Source: Lacinutrix jangbogonensis
GTDB taxonomy: Bacteria > Bacteroidota > Bacteroidia > Flavobacteriales > Flavobacteriaceae
Direction of reading: 5' to 3'
Length of the DNA: 64,000 nucleotides
NCBI RefSeq assembly: GCF_000797445.1
Contig: NZ_JSWF01000033.1
Coordinates: forward strand, 62,001-126,000
In this document: piece by piece, positions 52,602 to 61,969 of the stretch
How positions within the stretch are numbered: position 1 is the stretch's first letter
How the letters are laid out: the number at the start of each line of letters is the position of its first letter
Translations under genes and position numbers: made by a program
Notes under the pieces: model-generated
Database searches by the model: none
The model's input: the letters and a program-made list of their open reading frames with translations, nothing else
What the model was told of the DNA's origin: nothing

Positions 52602-52729
52602 GAGCTTGTATTTAATTTATTGCAAATGTTTATGGTTTTGTTGCATGACAACTAATATAGTAAATAAACCTAAGCCTATTCATTGTTAAGCACCAAGTGT
52701 TTTTCGAAAGGAAAATTAGGTGCAATTAA

Positions 52730-53362
52730 TTACACCTCTTTTAAGTTCGATTTTCTCTGCCTTTCTCTGTATAATCCAATTATTAGTCCAATAAATCCAA
52801 TTAAAAAGCATGATATAAGCCAAAATATAATATCGTATTTTTTAACCAAAAATCTATAGGTAAATGTGAAAAGAAATAAAGCTAATCCGATGATTTGCCA
52901 AAAATAATCTTTTTCTAACCTAACTTTTTTGTCAATAGTCGGAACGAGATTAAAGAGCATTTTTAATTCATTCCATTCCCAAACAATTAGTAATAAATTT
53001 GCCAATAACATAAGTCCAGTTATTATTGGTGTATTAGCAAAATAATAGGACAAAGTTATTACGAAGATATTTAGAATAATAGGTAGATTAATTATTGCTC
53101 CAAGTTTAGAATACCGTTGAGTCATTAATAAGAAACCAGCTATTAACTGACCTATTCCAATGAATTTCCAATATAATCCAGATTGGTACATCGTTTCAAA
53201 AAAATGAAACGCACTATTTGTAGGATTTAATGCACCGCTTTCAGATGTGAAACGATTCCCTTTTATTTTTATAAGACTAGCAAAAACAAATGCTCCACCA
53301 ATTAAGTATCGCGTATAAATAATAAAAATTTGAGGCACTATTTTTTCTTTAATTCTATCCAT
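52730..53362 (-). CDS. DoxX-like integral membrane protein
   Basis: A 210-residue polytopic protein with about six hydrophobic helices. The first part (IIYTRYLIGGAFVFASLIKIKG, then GLYWKFIGIGQLIAGFLLM and ILNIFVITLSYYFANTP) matches DoxX-like proteins with the RYLIGG..F..aslxK opening and a conserved GxxQLxAG helix. The last 60 residues add two helices beyond the minimal DoxX fold and a basic tail. It is transcribed alone on the minus strand. DoxX-type proteins are linked to redox or quinone functions in membranes, but the specific role here is unknown. Confidence 0.75.
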   Translation of the reverse strand: MDRIKEKIVPQIFIIYTRYLIGGAFVFASLIKIKGNRFTSESGALNPTNSAFHFFETMYQSGLYWKFIGIGQLIAGFLLMTQRYSKLGAIINLPIILNIFVITLSYYFANTPIITGLMLLANLLLIVWEWNELKMLFNLVPTIDKKVRLEKDYFWQIIGLALFLFTFTYRFLVKKYDIIFWLISCFLIGFIGLIIGLYRERQRKSNLKEV

Positions 53363-53558
53363 AAGTATGTAGGTGTTTAGTTTTAAAAACAGAATTATAG
53401 ATGTAATATAATCCTATTTTACATAGACGAATAGCATGGACGTTTGTTACTCAGAATTAATTAGAACGTTTGGATATAAACAATGGTCTCTATCCATTAT
53501 TATAAAAATAAGATTGTAGCTTTTTTAGTTTCAAGAACGATCTATTTGCTGTATTTTT

Positions 53559-54362
53559 TTAATTTTTGTTCAAATTAATTATGCTTTCAGTTTTAATTTT
53601 TGAAAGTTCTTTTAGTTTATTAGCTTCGTAAAGTGAAGGTAAGTCTTTTAAAGGAGTGCCAACTTCAGCTTTATAGTTTATATAATCTTGAAATGTAATA
53701 CCATCAATAACTCTAGTGTTATAAGCGCTTCTAAAGCGCACACCACCTTTGTTTACTTTGTAACTGTAAGCTAGATAATCAATCTTTTTTGTATCTTTAT
53801 TTATCCAATAATAGAATTCATCGTCAAAATCTTCTCCTCCACCATCTTTATTAAAAGTAACTTCAATAACACTGTAAGAAATGTTTTTAATAGTAGTGTT
53901 TTCTATAAATTTAGAATTAACAGCTTTGTCATTTAATTTATGAGGCAAGGTTGCAAAATAAATCACAGAATTTACTGCACCCGTTCCATTTGCAATGTCT
54001 TTTTCTGAAAGGTCAATTGCTTTCCCATTAATTGTTCTTGAGAATTCATTATTTAATAGTGCGTCTTCAATTATTGACGCTCCTTTTTTTGAAATCTTTT
54101 TGTATTGATAATCACTTAAATTATTTTTAAAATGATAGGTGTTTCCTCTAAAGACCAATGAATAATGAGCAGAGTTGTATAAATTACCGCCATGAGCAGC
54201 AAATGTTTCATTCAATAGTTCTTCAGATTTTGTTAATTTAATGTTGTCTGATGGAATAATAATTTCATTTGAAGAAACAGTATCATTATTTTTTTCTTTA
54301 TTATTACAAGAAAGAAGTAGGAGCACACAAAATACGATTGAAAGAGTTTTTAATAAGGACAT
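53559..54362 (-). CDS. DUF6503-like lipoprotein
   Basis: A 267-residue lipoprotein with lipobox FCVLLLLSC (Cys about 19). The mature region opens with SEELLNETFAAHGGNLYNSAHYSLVFRG, which fits the DUF6503 pattern (AHGG..y..a...F.FR...Y), and includes FNKDGGGEDFDDEFYYWINKDTKKIDYLAYSY and GVRFRSAYNTRVIDGITFQDYINY. The fold is LolA-like beta sheet in relatives. Function unknown, envelope location. Confidence 0.75.
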   Translation of the reverse strand: MSLLKTLSIVFCVLLLLSCNNKEKNNDTVSSNEIIIPSDNIKLTKSEELLNETFAAHGGNLYNSAHYSLVFRGNTYHFKNNLSDYQYKKISKKGASIIEDALLNNEFSRTINGKAIDLSEKDIANGTGAVNSVIYFATLPHKLNDKAVNSKFIENTTIKNISYSVIEVTFNKDGGGEDFDDEFYYWINKDTKKIDYLAYSYKVNKGGVRFRSAYNTRVIDGITFQDYINYKAEVGTPLKDLPSLYEANKLKELSKIKTESIINLNKN

Positions 54363-54476
54363 TCTTGTTTATTGGTTTTAAATGATAACTTCTCGATTTG
54401 TCGAATGTAATTCAAAAAGCTTTCAACTAATGAATACAATTCAAATTAAAGAGAATCTATAATTTATAATGGTGAT

Positions 54477-55076
54477 TTACTGTTTAATAAAAATACCAAA
54501 CAATTCATTTCTATTAGGAATAGAGTTATAACACGTTTCGAAGGTTTTTATTTTAAAGTAAGGTTTTAAATAAGATAAATATACTGTTTTGTCTCCACCA
54601 AAAGGGCGCTTTTCCAAATCCTCGGTAAGCGGGAAATCAAACCATAAACCAACCAACTTACCATTTGTGTTTAGCAAATTAGCCATTTGTTTAGCATATG
54701 CTTTTCGAGTGTCTTCTAATGGTGGAAAAGAACAGAAAAAGGTTTGCTCGATAATGAGATCGTACTTAGAATTGTGAGTAAAGAAGTCTCCTTGAATTAA
54801 TTGAGACTCTGGAAAAGTTGGATTTCTTTTTTTGAATGCTTCTAGAGGACTTTTTGAAATGTCCATAACATATACATTTTTAAATCCGTTATTATAAAGA
54901 TATTCAGCTTCATAGGCATTCCCAGCACCCGGAATTAAAATCGTTAATTCTTTATCTTTTAACTGATCAAAATATGTTTTTAGAGGGGCAGAAGGATGGC
55001 CAATATCCCAACCTGTTCTTTCTTCTTTATAGCGTTGAGTCCAATAGTTTTTGGTTTCTAGATCTTCTGTTTTCAT
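54477..55076 (-). CDS. TPMT-family SAM-dependent methyltransferase
   Basis: A 199-residue class I methyltransferase of the thiopurine/thiol methyltransferase type. The opening NYWTQRYKEERTGWDIGHPSAPLKTYFDQL is the family signature, with Trp and Asp contacting substrate and cofactor. ILIPGAGNAYEAEYLYNNGF is the SAM-binding motif, VMDISKSPLEAF follows, and then IEQTFFCSFPP and GLWFDFPLTEDLEKRPFGG. Relatives methylate thiols or halides. It is divergent from the TrmH gene at 55160. Confidence 0.88.
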   Translation of the reverse strand: MKTEDLETKNYWTQRYKEERTGWDIGHPSAPLKTYFDQLKDKELTILIPGAGNAYEAEYLYNNGFKNVYVMDISKSPLEAFKKRNPTFPESQLIQGDFFTHNSKYDLIIEQTFFCSFPPLEDTRKAYAKQMANLLNTNGKLVGLWFDFPLTEDLEKRPFGGDKTVYLSYLKPYFKIKTFETCYNSIPNRNELFGIFIKQ

Positions 55077-55159
55077 CTTTAATTTTTATTAAAATTAAAG
55101 AATAAAGTCTTTTAAGACAAAATTATACCGAATAAACTTAACTTTTATATTTTTGCAAA

Positions 55160-55618
55160 ATGATTGATAACTTCGAAAATGAATATTTTGGAATCGGTAT
55201 TCAAAATGGTAAAACACCAGAAAACCTTGGTGTACTTTGGCGCTCTGCACAAAATTTAGGCGCTAGTTTTATTTTTACCATTGGTAATCGCTATGCTAAG
55301 CAGGCTTGCGATACGCACAATGCTGTAAAGTCTATTCCTTATTTTCATTATGATAATTTCGAGGAATTCTATAAATATTTACCAAAAGGAGCAAGATTAG
55401 TTGGTGTCGAATTAACTAATGAAGCTGTACACTTAGAAACCTTTAATCATCCAAGGCGTTGTGTTTATTTATTAGGGGCAGAGGATCATGGTTTGTCTAA
55501 AAAAGCCATCGAAAAATCGCATCATTTAGTGAAGTTTAAAAGTGAATTGAGTTTAAATGTTTCTGTTGCTGGAAGTATTGTGTTGTATGATAGAGGAATA
55601 AATAAACCAAGGTCGTAA
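55160..55618 (+). CDS. TrmH/SpoU-type RNA 2'-O-methyltransferase
   Basis: A 152-residue SPOUT methyltransferase of the minimal TrmL-like size. Motif 1 is PENLGVLWRSAQNLGASFIF, motif 2 is VYLLGAEDHGLSKKAI and motif 3 is LSLNVSVAGSIVLYDR, which form the trefoil-knot SAM site. The enzyme methylates a ribose 2'-hydroxyl, probably in tRNA; the exact position is unknown. A TATTTTTG sequence (55148-55155) matching the -7 box ends only four bases before the ATG, so the mRNA might be nearly leaderless. Era follows 26 bases after the stop. Confidence 0.87.
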   Translation: MIDNFENEYFGIGIQNGKTPENLGVLWRSAQNLGASFIFTIGNRYAKQACDTHNAVKSIPYFHYDNFEEFYKYLPKGARLVGVELTNEAVHLETFNHPRRCVYLLGAEDHGLSKKAIEKSHHLVKFKSELSLNVSVAGSIVLYDRGINKPRS

Positions 55619-55644
55619 CTTTGCAGTCTGTAAAACAGAATATA

Positions 55645-56526
55645 ATGAGTCATAAAGCAGGTTTTGTAAATATTATTGGTAATCCTAATGTTGGGAAATC
55701 GACATTGATGAATGCCTTTGTGGGTGAAAAATTATCAATAATCACATCCAAAGCACAAACTACGAGGCATCGTATTTTAGGGATTGTAAATGGTGAAGAT
55801 TTTCAAGTTGTATTAAGTGATACACCAGGGATTATTAAGCCAGCTTACGAGTTGCAAGCTTCTATGATGGATTTTGTGAAATCGGCTTTTGATGATGCCG
55901 ATTTGCTTATTTATATGGTTGAAATAGGTGAAAAAGAATTAAAAGACGAATCCTTTTTTAATAAAATCACTAGTGCCAAAATTCCTGTTTTATTGTTATT
56001 GAATAAAATAGATCAATCCGATCAAACGCAGTTAGAAGAACAAGTGCAATTGTGGGCAGAAAAAGTTCCAAATGCCGAAATTATTGCTATTTCTGCTCTA
56101 GAAGGATTTAATGTAAAAGAAGTATTCGATAGAATTATAGAATTGCTTCCAGAATCTCCACCTTATTACCCAAAAGATCAACTAACAGATAAGCCAGAGC
56201 GTTTTTTTATTAACGAAACCATTCGCGAAAAAATATTAATTCATTACAAAAAGGAAATTCCATACGCAGTAGAAATAGATACTGAAGAGTTTTTTGAAGA
56301 AGAAAAAATTATTAGAATTCGTTCTGTTATTATGGTAGAACGCGAGACGCAAAAAGGAATTATTATTGGTCATAAAGGAAGTGCTTTAAAACGTGTTGGT
56401 ATTGAAGCTAGAAAGGATTTAGAAAAGTTCTTTGGAAAACAAATTCATTTAGAGCTTTATGTGAAAGTGAATAAAAATTGGAGAAGTAATCAAAGACAAT
56501 TAAAGCGTTTTGGCTATAACCAATAA
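55645..56526 (+). CDS. era: GTPase Era
   Basis: Era binds 16S rRNA and helps assemble the small ribosomal subunit. The start at 55645 (MSHKAGFVNIIGNPNVGKST) is preferred to the TTG at 55621. With it the protein has 293 residues, normal for Era. G1 is GNPNVGKST, G3 is DTPGII, G4 is NKID, and the KH domain occupies about 200-290 (RSVIMVERETQKGIIIGHKGSALKRVG, with GHKG as the KH loop). The gene is collinear with TrmH and converges with the small membrane gene at 56527, whose stop directly abuts its own. Confidence 0.95.
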   Translation: MSHKAGFVNIIGNPNVGKSTLMNAFVGEKLSIITSKAQTTRHRILGIVNGEDFQVVLSDTPGIIKPAYELQASMMDFVKSAFDDADLLIYMVEIGEKELKDESFFNKITSAKIPVLLLLNKIDQSDQTQLEEQVQLWAEKVPNAEIIAISALEGFNVKEVFDRIIELLPESPPYYPKDQLTDKPERFFINETIREKILIHYKKEIPYAVEIDTEEFFEEEKIIRIRSVIMVERETQKGIIIGHKGSALKRVGIEARKDLEKFFGKQIHLELYVKVNKNWRSNQRQLKRFGYNQ

Positions 56527-57048
56527 CTAATTATGTTCTGCGTGAATATCTTGACTTCTTAAAATATCTCGCATAAAATGATGCAGTTCATGCATTTGGT
56601 CTGTTCCCGTTTTTTTGCCAATTCTTCCACCAAAATACAGGACAAGCCATACTATTGCCATTAAACAGACTAGAAATAGTTGCGTAGCATAATTTGTATC
56701 TAAAGACCAATTAGTATAGGCCCAAACACCAAAACCAAAAAACAAGCCAATAACTACAAAGTGTAAAAACATAAATAGTGTCCAAACGGTTGGGTTAGGG
56801 CCAAACAAACCATAAAGAGTACTCTTATTTATAGTTTGATTTTTGTTAATTTCTATATGTAATTGAGGTGACCAAAAGTGTTGCTTCGCTTTTGGTATTT
56901 TAATAAAAACATGATCATCTACTCGTGAAACTATAAAATTACTTTGTGTGTTTTTTGTGTCCTCAAAAAGATTTAGAAGCGTTTCATTATCCTCATTAAT
57001 ATCAAATTTAAAACGTGGTCTTAATATTATTTCGTTGGTTAAAGGCAT
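56527..57048 (-). CDS. Conserved two-helix membrane protein of unknown function
   Basis: A 173-residue protein. The first 90 residues are soluble (LRPRFKFDINEDNETLLNLFED, then FIKIPKAKQHFWSPQLHIEI), and two hydrophobic helices follow: TVWTLFMFLHFVVIGLFFGFGVWAY and QLFLVCLMAIVWLVLYFGG. The end MHELHHFMRDILRSQDIHAEHN is His-rich. From memory, homologues sit next to era in Flavobacteriaceae and are sometimes mislabelled GTP-binding protein. Its stop abuts the era stop. No function can be assigned. Confidence 0.72.
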   Translation of the reverse strand: MPLTNEIILRPRFKFDINEDNETLLNLFEDTKNTQSNFIVSRVDDHVFIKIPKAKQHFWSPQLHIEINKNQTINKSTLYGLFGPNPTVWTLFMFLHFVVIGLFFGFGVWAYTNWSLDTNYATQLFLVCLMAIVWLVLYFGGRIGKKTGTDQMHELHHFMRDILRSQDIHAEHN

Positions 57049-57238
57049 TTTTATTGTTTTAAAATTTTAATTTACATTTTTTTCTTTGAATTCTTTTATA
57101 AATTTAGGTTTGAAGCGAATATTATCTTTTTTTGAGTTGTATGCTATCAATACACCAGGTGTAAAAGACAAATAAAGGATTCAAAATAGCATTTTTTGGA
57201 GGGAATTAAAAAAAATAAACGAGTTCTATAATAAACAC

Positions 57239-57246
57239 TACCTTTG
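57239..57246 (+). promoter_or_regulatory. -7 promoter box before der
   Basis: TACCTTTG, followed by C, matches the TAnnTTTG(C) consensus and lies 41 bases before the der start, a normal leader length. No convincing -33 TTTG is seen. Confidence 0.5.
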
Positions 57247-57287
57247 CACGCGCTTACAGGATATGTAATGCAGATAAAACACAAGAT

Positions 57288-58595
57288 ATGAGTAATATAG
57301 TAGCTATTGTAGGAAGACCAAATGTTGGAAAATCAACATTTTTTAATCGTTTAATTCAACGTCGTGAAGCCATTGTCGATGCCGTAAGTGGTGTTACAAG
57401 AGATCGTCATTACGGAAAAAGTGACTGGAATGGTAAGGAGTTCTCCTTAATCGATACAGGTGGATATGTAAAAGGAAGTGACGATATTTTTGAAGCCGAA
57501 ATTGATAAGCAAGTAGAATTAGCTATCGATGAAGCAGATGCTATCATTTTTATGGTAGATGTCGAAGATGGAATTACAGGAATGGATGAGGATGTTGCAA
57601 CATTACTTCGTAAAGTTACAAAGCCAGTGTTTTTAGTTGTAAATAAAGTAGATAATGGAAAACGTGCCGAAGATGCTGTAGAATTCTATAGTTTAGGTTT
57701 GGGAGATTATTTTACTGTTGCAAGTATTAACGGAAGTGGAACAGGAGATTTATTAGATGCCTTAGTTGAAGCTTTACCAGAAAAAGAACAAGAGGAAGAA
57801 CAAGACGAATTACCAAGATTTGCAGTGGTTGGTAGACCAAATGCTGGAAAATCATCTTTTATTAATGCCTTAATTGGAGAAGATAGATATATAGTTACAG
57901 ATATTGCAGGTACAACACGAGATTCTATAGATACCAAGTATAATCGTTTTGGTTTCGATTTCAATTTAGTAGATACTGCAGGAATTAGAAAAAAATCTAA
58001 AGTAAAAGAAGATTTAGAATTCTATTCTGTAATGCGAAGTGTTCGTGCTATAGAACATGCAGATGTATGTTTAATAGTCGTAGATGCTAATAGAGGTTTC
58101 GATGGACAAGTGCAAAATATCTTTTGGTTAGCCCAAAGAAATAGAAAAGGGATTGTAATTTTAGTTAATAAATGGGACTTAGTAGAAAAAGACCATAAAA
58201 CAACCATTGCTTTCGAGAAACATATTCGCCAACAATGCGAACCCTTTACAGATGTGCCAATTGTATTTATTTCAGCTTTAACAAAACAGCGTATTTATAA
58301 AGCCATTGAAACGGCAGTTGATGTTTATAAAAACAGAACAAAGAAAATTAAAACAAGTGTCTTAAACGATACCTTCTTGCCGATAATTGAAAATTATCCA
58401 CCACCAGCTTACAAAGGTAAATTTGTGAAAATTAAATACATTATGCAATTACCAACAGCACAACCGCAATTTGCGTTTTTCTGTAATTTACCGCAATATG
58501 TACGTGAGCCTTATAAACGTTTTTTAGAAAACAAATTACGAGATATATTCGATTTTAAAGGTGTTCCAGTTAGCGTTTACATGCGCAAGAAGTAA
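57288..58595 (+). CDS. der: GTPase Der (EngA)
   Basis: Der has two GTPase domains and supports maturation of the large ribosomal subunit. At 435 residues it is full length. The first G1 is GRPNVGKST near residue 8-16 and the second GRPNAGKSS near residue 181. DTGG and DTAGIR are the two G3 motifs, and NKVD and NKWD the two G4 motifs. The C-terminal KH-like domain begins around 350 ([22 protein letters not shown]). A promoter-like box is 41 bases upstream and a nested terminator follows. Confidence 0.96.
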   Translation: MSNIVAIVGRPNVGKSTFFNRLIQRREAIVDAVSGVTRDRHYGKSDWNGKEFSLIDTGGYVKGSDDIFEAEIDKQVELAIDEADAIIFMVDVEDGITGMDEDVATLLRKVTKPVFLVVNKVDNGKRAEDAVEFYSLGLGDYFTVASINGSGTGDLLDALVEALPEKEQEEEQDELPRFAVVGRPNAGKSSFINALIGEDRYIVTDIAGTTRDSIDTKYNRFGFDFNLVDTAGIRKKSKVKEDLEFYSVMRSVRAIEHADVCLIVVDANRGFDGQVQNIFWLAQRNRKGIVILVNKWDLVEKDHKTTIAFEKHIRQQCEPFTDVPIVFISALTKQRIYKAIETAVDVYKNRTKKIKTSVLNDTFLPIIENYPPPAYKGKFVKIKYIMQLPTAQPQFAFFCNLPQYVREPYKRFLENKLRDIFDFKGVPVSVYMRKK

Positions 58596-58670
58596 GTTTT
58601 AAAAAAAGTTTATTTTATTTAGAATTGTTTTTTTTACTGTAATTATTAGCATTAGAAAACGATACAATAC

Positions 58671-58714
58671 AAATCCAATCTTTAGGTTACAACCTGTTTG
58701 ATTGGATTTTTTTT
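58671..58714 (+). terminator. Nested terminator after der
   Basis: Outer arms AAATCCAATC and GATTGGATTT, with an inner hairpin AGGTT-AC-AACCT (58684-58695), run into a T tract. It lies 75 bases after the der stop. Confidence 0.75.
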
Positions 58715-58827
58715 ATATAAATGTTAAAATAGCACTAAACAAACACTACATAAGCACAACATTAGCTTTACAGCTATTTTAAAATAAAAAACTAAGGTAT
58801 ATTTACTATCCTTACTTTATACTAAAA

Positions 58828-61266
58828 ATGAATATTAAAATAAAATTAGCATATATTTTTATTATTGTAAACACGTTTTGTGGATTCTCTCAAGACAATC
58901 CACCATCAATTACGGCTATTGGAAGCCAAGGGTATTGTCCTGATGTACCTTTAAGTATTGTGACTTCAGTTTCAATTACAGATCCAGATTTCGGGGATAA
59001 TACTTTAGATATTATTACAATTCAAATATCAGAAGGGTATTCTCAAGGAGAAGATTTACTCATCTTAACAGGAGCTCATCCGTCTGTAACATCTACTTGG
59101 TCTCCCAATCTCGGTGTTTTATCCTTAACTGGGCCAGCCAGTTTTACGGAATTTGAAAATGCAATACAAAGTGTTCAATATCAAACAACTCAAACTTACT
59201 TTACTGAAGATAAGTTTTTTTCTATAAATATAGGTAGTGCTAATTACTTACCATCTACAGACCATTATTATCTTTATGTTCCAGATTTGGGGATTACTTG
59301 GACACAAGCAGCGTCTGAAGCAGCTAGTCAAACCTTTTTTGGTTTGCAAGGCTATTTGGGAACCATAACAACTCCCGAAGAATCTCAATTAGCAGGAGAA
59401 CAAAGTCCAGGCGCAGGATGGATAGGAGCAACAGATTCAGAAACAGAAGGAACTTGGAAATGGGTTACTGGACCAGAAGCAGGAACCGTATTTTGGATAG
59501 GAACCTTTAATGGGAATCCACAAAACGGTGCCTTTAGTTTTTGGAATACTAACGAACCCAATAATTTTAATGGAAACGAAGATTATGCGCATATTACAGA
59601 TCCAAGTATTGGTCAGTTAGGCTCATGGAATGATTTGCCTGTAGGAGGAGATGGAGGTCCGTCAGATCCCTATCATCCTAAAGGGTATTTGGTAGAGTTT
59701 GGAGGTATGCCGGGAGATCCTATAATTAATTTATCTACAAGTACTTCAATAGTAACCCCAAGAATTACGCAAGTTAACGATGTCACTTTTTGCGAAAATG
59801 AGGCTATTTCTGTTACTGTGAATTCGAATACAGATTCAGTTTTATGGTACAATTCTATAACTTCAACAACTCCAATTTTTAACGGGTTTACATTTAATCC
59901 ATCTATAACATCAACTACAAACTATTGGATAACTCCCGTGTTTTTAGGGTGCAATACTGGAGAGAAAACTCAAATTACAGTAACAGTGAATTCAGAACCA
60001 ATCGCTAATAATTTATCATTAATTGTTTGCGAAGATGATCTTATTTACGATGGAGTACAAATATTTGATTTAAATAACGAAATTAATAATATTACCGATG
60101 GTTCTTCAGCAAACCTATCTGTAGTGTTTTATAGCGATGTAAGTTTAACCAATAGTATAAATGGTGATGATTACAGTAATACATCTAATCCACAAACGGT
60201 TTTTGTATTAGTAACAAATACCGCAACGGGCTGTACTAATGTTTCTTCAGTTGTTTTAGAGGTCAGTACAGCTATTTTAAATAATGCGACTTTAAGCAGC
60301 TGTGATAATAGCGGAAATCAAGGTTTTGCTACTTTTAATCTTTTAGATGCAAGTAGTCAAATACTTTTAGGCTTTCCTCAAGACATTGATTTGGCATTCT
60401 ATGAAACTCTTGAAGATGTTTCTCTTGAAACAAATCAGCTAGATAACCAGTTTACCAACACTATTTCTTTATCACAGATTATATACGTAATAGGAAATCT
60501 AAATGGGGTCTGTTATGGTGCAGCAGAAATAGAATTATTTGTTATTGATGTTCCAGAAGTGCTTTCTGATACTGAAATTTATTATTGTTTAAACGGGTTT
60601 CCCAACACTTTAGATTTATCAAGTGGTCTTATTGGGAATCAAAGTGGTTTTCTATTTAATTGGTTAACTGGAGAAACTTCAGAAAGTATAAGTATTAATG
60701 AAACCGGTGTGTATACCGTTACTATTACAGATAGCGGGACTAATTGTTCAGTAACAAGAAACATAACTGTTTTACCATCTAATATCGCTACCATTGACAC
60801 CGTAATAGTGGCAGATAACTCGCAAAATAACACAATATCAATTACAGTAACAGGAGAAGGACAGTATGAATTTTCTCTAGATAATAGTAATGGGCCTTAT
60901 CAAGATAATGGCTTCTTTACAAATGTTTTAATAGGAGCACATACCGTTTATATTAGAGATGTTTTAAATAATTGTGGAGTAACGGAACAAGAAGTTTCGG
61001 TTATTGGTTATCCTAATTATTTTACCCCAAATGGAGATAACATTAATGAAACATGGAATATTAAAGGACTTTCAGATAATTTTAATGGTGTCTTTAATGT
61101 TACTATTTACAATAGATTTGGTAAGATTTTATATTCTATTAAAAATAAAGATGATGCTTGGGATGGCACATTTAATGGTGTAGAATTACCAGCTTCTGAT
61201 TATTGGTTTACTGTCTTTTTAGATAGAGGGAAGAATTTTAGTGGCCATTTTACGTTAAAGCGTTAG
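58828..61266 (+). CDS. Type IX-secreted protein with C-type lectin domain and gliding type B sorting domain
   Basis: An 812-residue secreted protein with an N-terminal signal peptide (IKLAYIFIIVNTFCGFSQ). A cadherin/calx-like repeat region comes first (about 25-145), then a C-type lectin domain (about 147-295: YLYVPDLGITWTQAASEAAS, GWIGATDSETEGTWKWVTG, WNTNEPNNF with the EPN carbohydrate motif). Several Ig-like or PKD-like modules with Cys pairs follow. The C-terminus (about 725-812, YPNYFTPNGDNINETWNI, YNRFGKILYSI, GTFNGVELPASDYWFTV) is the gliding-motility type B CTD that directs export through the type IX system. Probably a surface adhesin or glycan-binding protein. Confidence 0.9.
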   Translation: MNIKIKLAYIFIIVNTFCGFSQDNPPSITAIGSQGYCPDVPLSIVTSVSITDPDFGDNTLDIITIQISEGYSQGEDLLILTGAHPSVTSTWSPNLGVLSLTGPASFTEFENAIQSVQYQTTQTYFTEDKFFSINIGSANYLPSTDHYYLYVPDLGITWTQAASEAASQTFFGLQGYLGTITTPEESQLAGEQSPGAGWIGATDSETEGTWKWVTGPEAGTVFWIGTFNGNPQNGAFSFWNTNEPNNFNGNEDYAHITDPSIGQLGSWNDLPVGGDGGPSDPYHPKGYLVEFGGMPGDPIINLSTSTSIVTPRITQVNDVTFCENEAISVTVNSNTDSVLWYNSITSTTPIFNGFTFNPSITSTTNYWITPVFLGCNTGEKTQITVTVNSEPIANNLSLIVCEDDLIYDGVQIFDLNNEINNITDGSSANLSVVFYSDVSLTNSINGDDYSNTSNPQTVFVLVTNTATGCTNVSSVVLEVSTAILNNATLSSCDNSGNQGFATFNLLDASSQILLGFPQDIDLAFYETLEDVSLETNQLDNQFTNTISLSQIIYVIGNLNGVCYGAAEIELFVIDVPEVLSDTEIYYCLNGFPNTLDLSSGLIGNQSGFLFNWLTGETSESISINETGVYTVTITDSGTNCSVTRNITVLPSNIATIDTVIVADNSQNNTISITVTGEGQYEFSLDNSNGPYQDNGFFTNVLIGAHTVYIRDVLNNCGVTEQEVSVIGYPNYFTPNGDNINETWNIKGLSDNFNGVFNVTIYNRFGKILYSIKNKDDAWDGTFNGVELPASDYWFTVFLDRGKNFSGHFTLKR

Positions 61267-61386
61267 ACACTTATAGCAATACACAATTGGCAAAGTACAG
61301 TACAAAACAATATTTAATTTTTAGTTATATCGGGAAATTTAAGGGTCTGGATTTCTAAAGTGGAAACAGATGTTTGTTTTTATTAA

Positions 61387-61860
61387 TTAATGCCACTTCA
61401 CAATAATAGAATCTAAACCAATAGATATGCCTTCAAAATAATGGCTGTTTTTAAATTGTGGTAAAATGGTGTTTTCAATAATAGTTTTAGCAAAAGAATC
61501 TGTAATAATTCTCTGCGTGCCAGTTCCAGTGGCGATTGCTATTTTTCTATCTAACCTAGAAATTAAAATTAAAAGGCCATTATTCTTCTCTTTTGTGCCA
61601 ACACCAAGATTGTTAGCGAGGTTTTTAGCATGATTTTGAATGGCTTCATTATTAGGGATAGAGTCTATAGTGTAAACACAGATTTGATTAGTACTGCGTT
61701 TTTCGTAATTAATAATTTTTTCTGAAAGTTTTTGTTCTTCAGCCTCAGAAAATAAATCACTATAATCTTGAACTACTTTATTATAAATTAGAGTACTGGA
61801 GGTTTCTTTCTTACAAGAAATTAGTACTAAAACACTAAAAATAAGAATGAGGTCTTTCAT
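61387..61860 (-). CDS. TPM-domain lipoprotein
   Basis: A 157-residue lipoprotein (LIFSVLVLISC) with one TPM domain, also known as TLP18.3/Psb32/MOLO-1. The pattern VQDYSDLFSEAEEQKLSEKIINYEKRS, then ICVYTID and NNGLLILISRLDRKIAIATGTG is characteristic: the KxNGxLxLxxxxxRKxxxxxG core. TPM domains bind divalent ions and help in envelope or photosystem repair in relatives. It is the downstream member of a cluster with two more TPM proteins and LemA. Confidence 0.82.
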   Translation of the reverse strand: MKDLILIFSVLVLISCKKETSSTLIYNKVVQDYSDLFSEAEEQKLSEKIINYEKRSTNQICVYTIDSIPNNEAIQNHAKNLANNLGVGTKEKNNGLLILISRLDRKIAIATGTGTQRIITDSFAKTIIENTILPQFKNSHYFEGISIGLDSIIVKWH

Positions 61861-61969
61861 TTTAAAAATAATTTAAATCAATAAGAGGTAAAGAGTAGGC
61901 CGCTAAGTTAAATAAGTAAACACATTAGAGTAGTACTGCAAACAGAAGACTAAATGCTTCCTACTAGGT

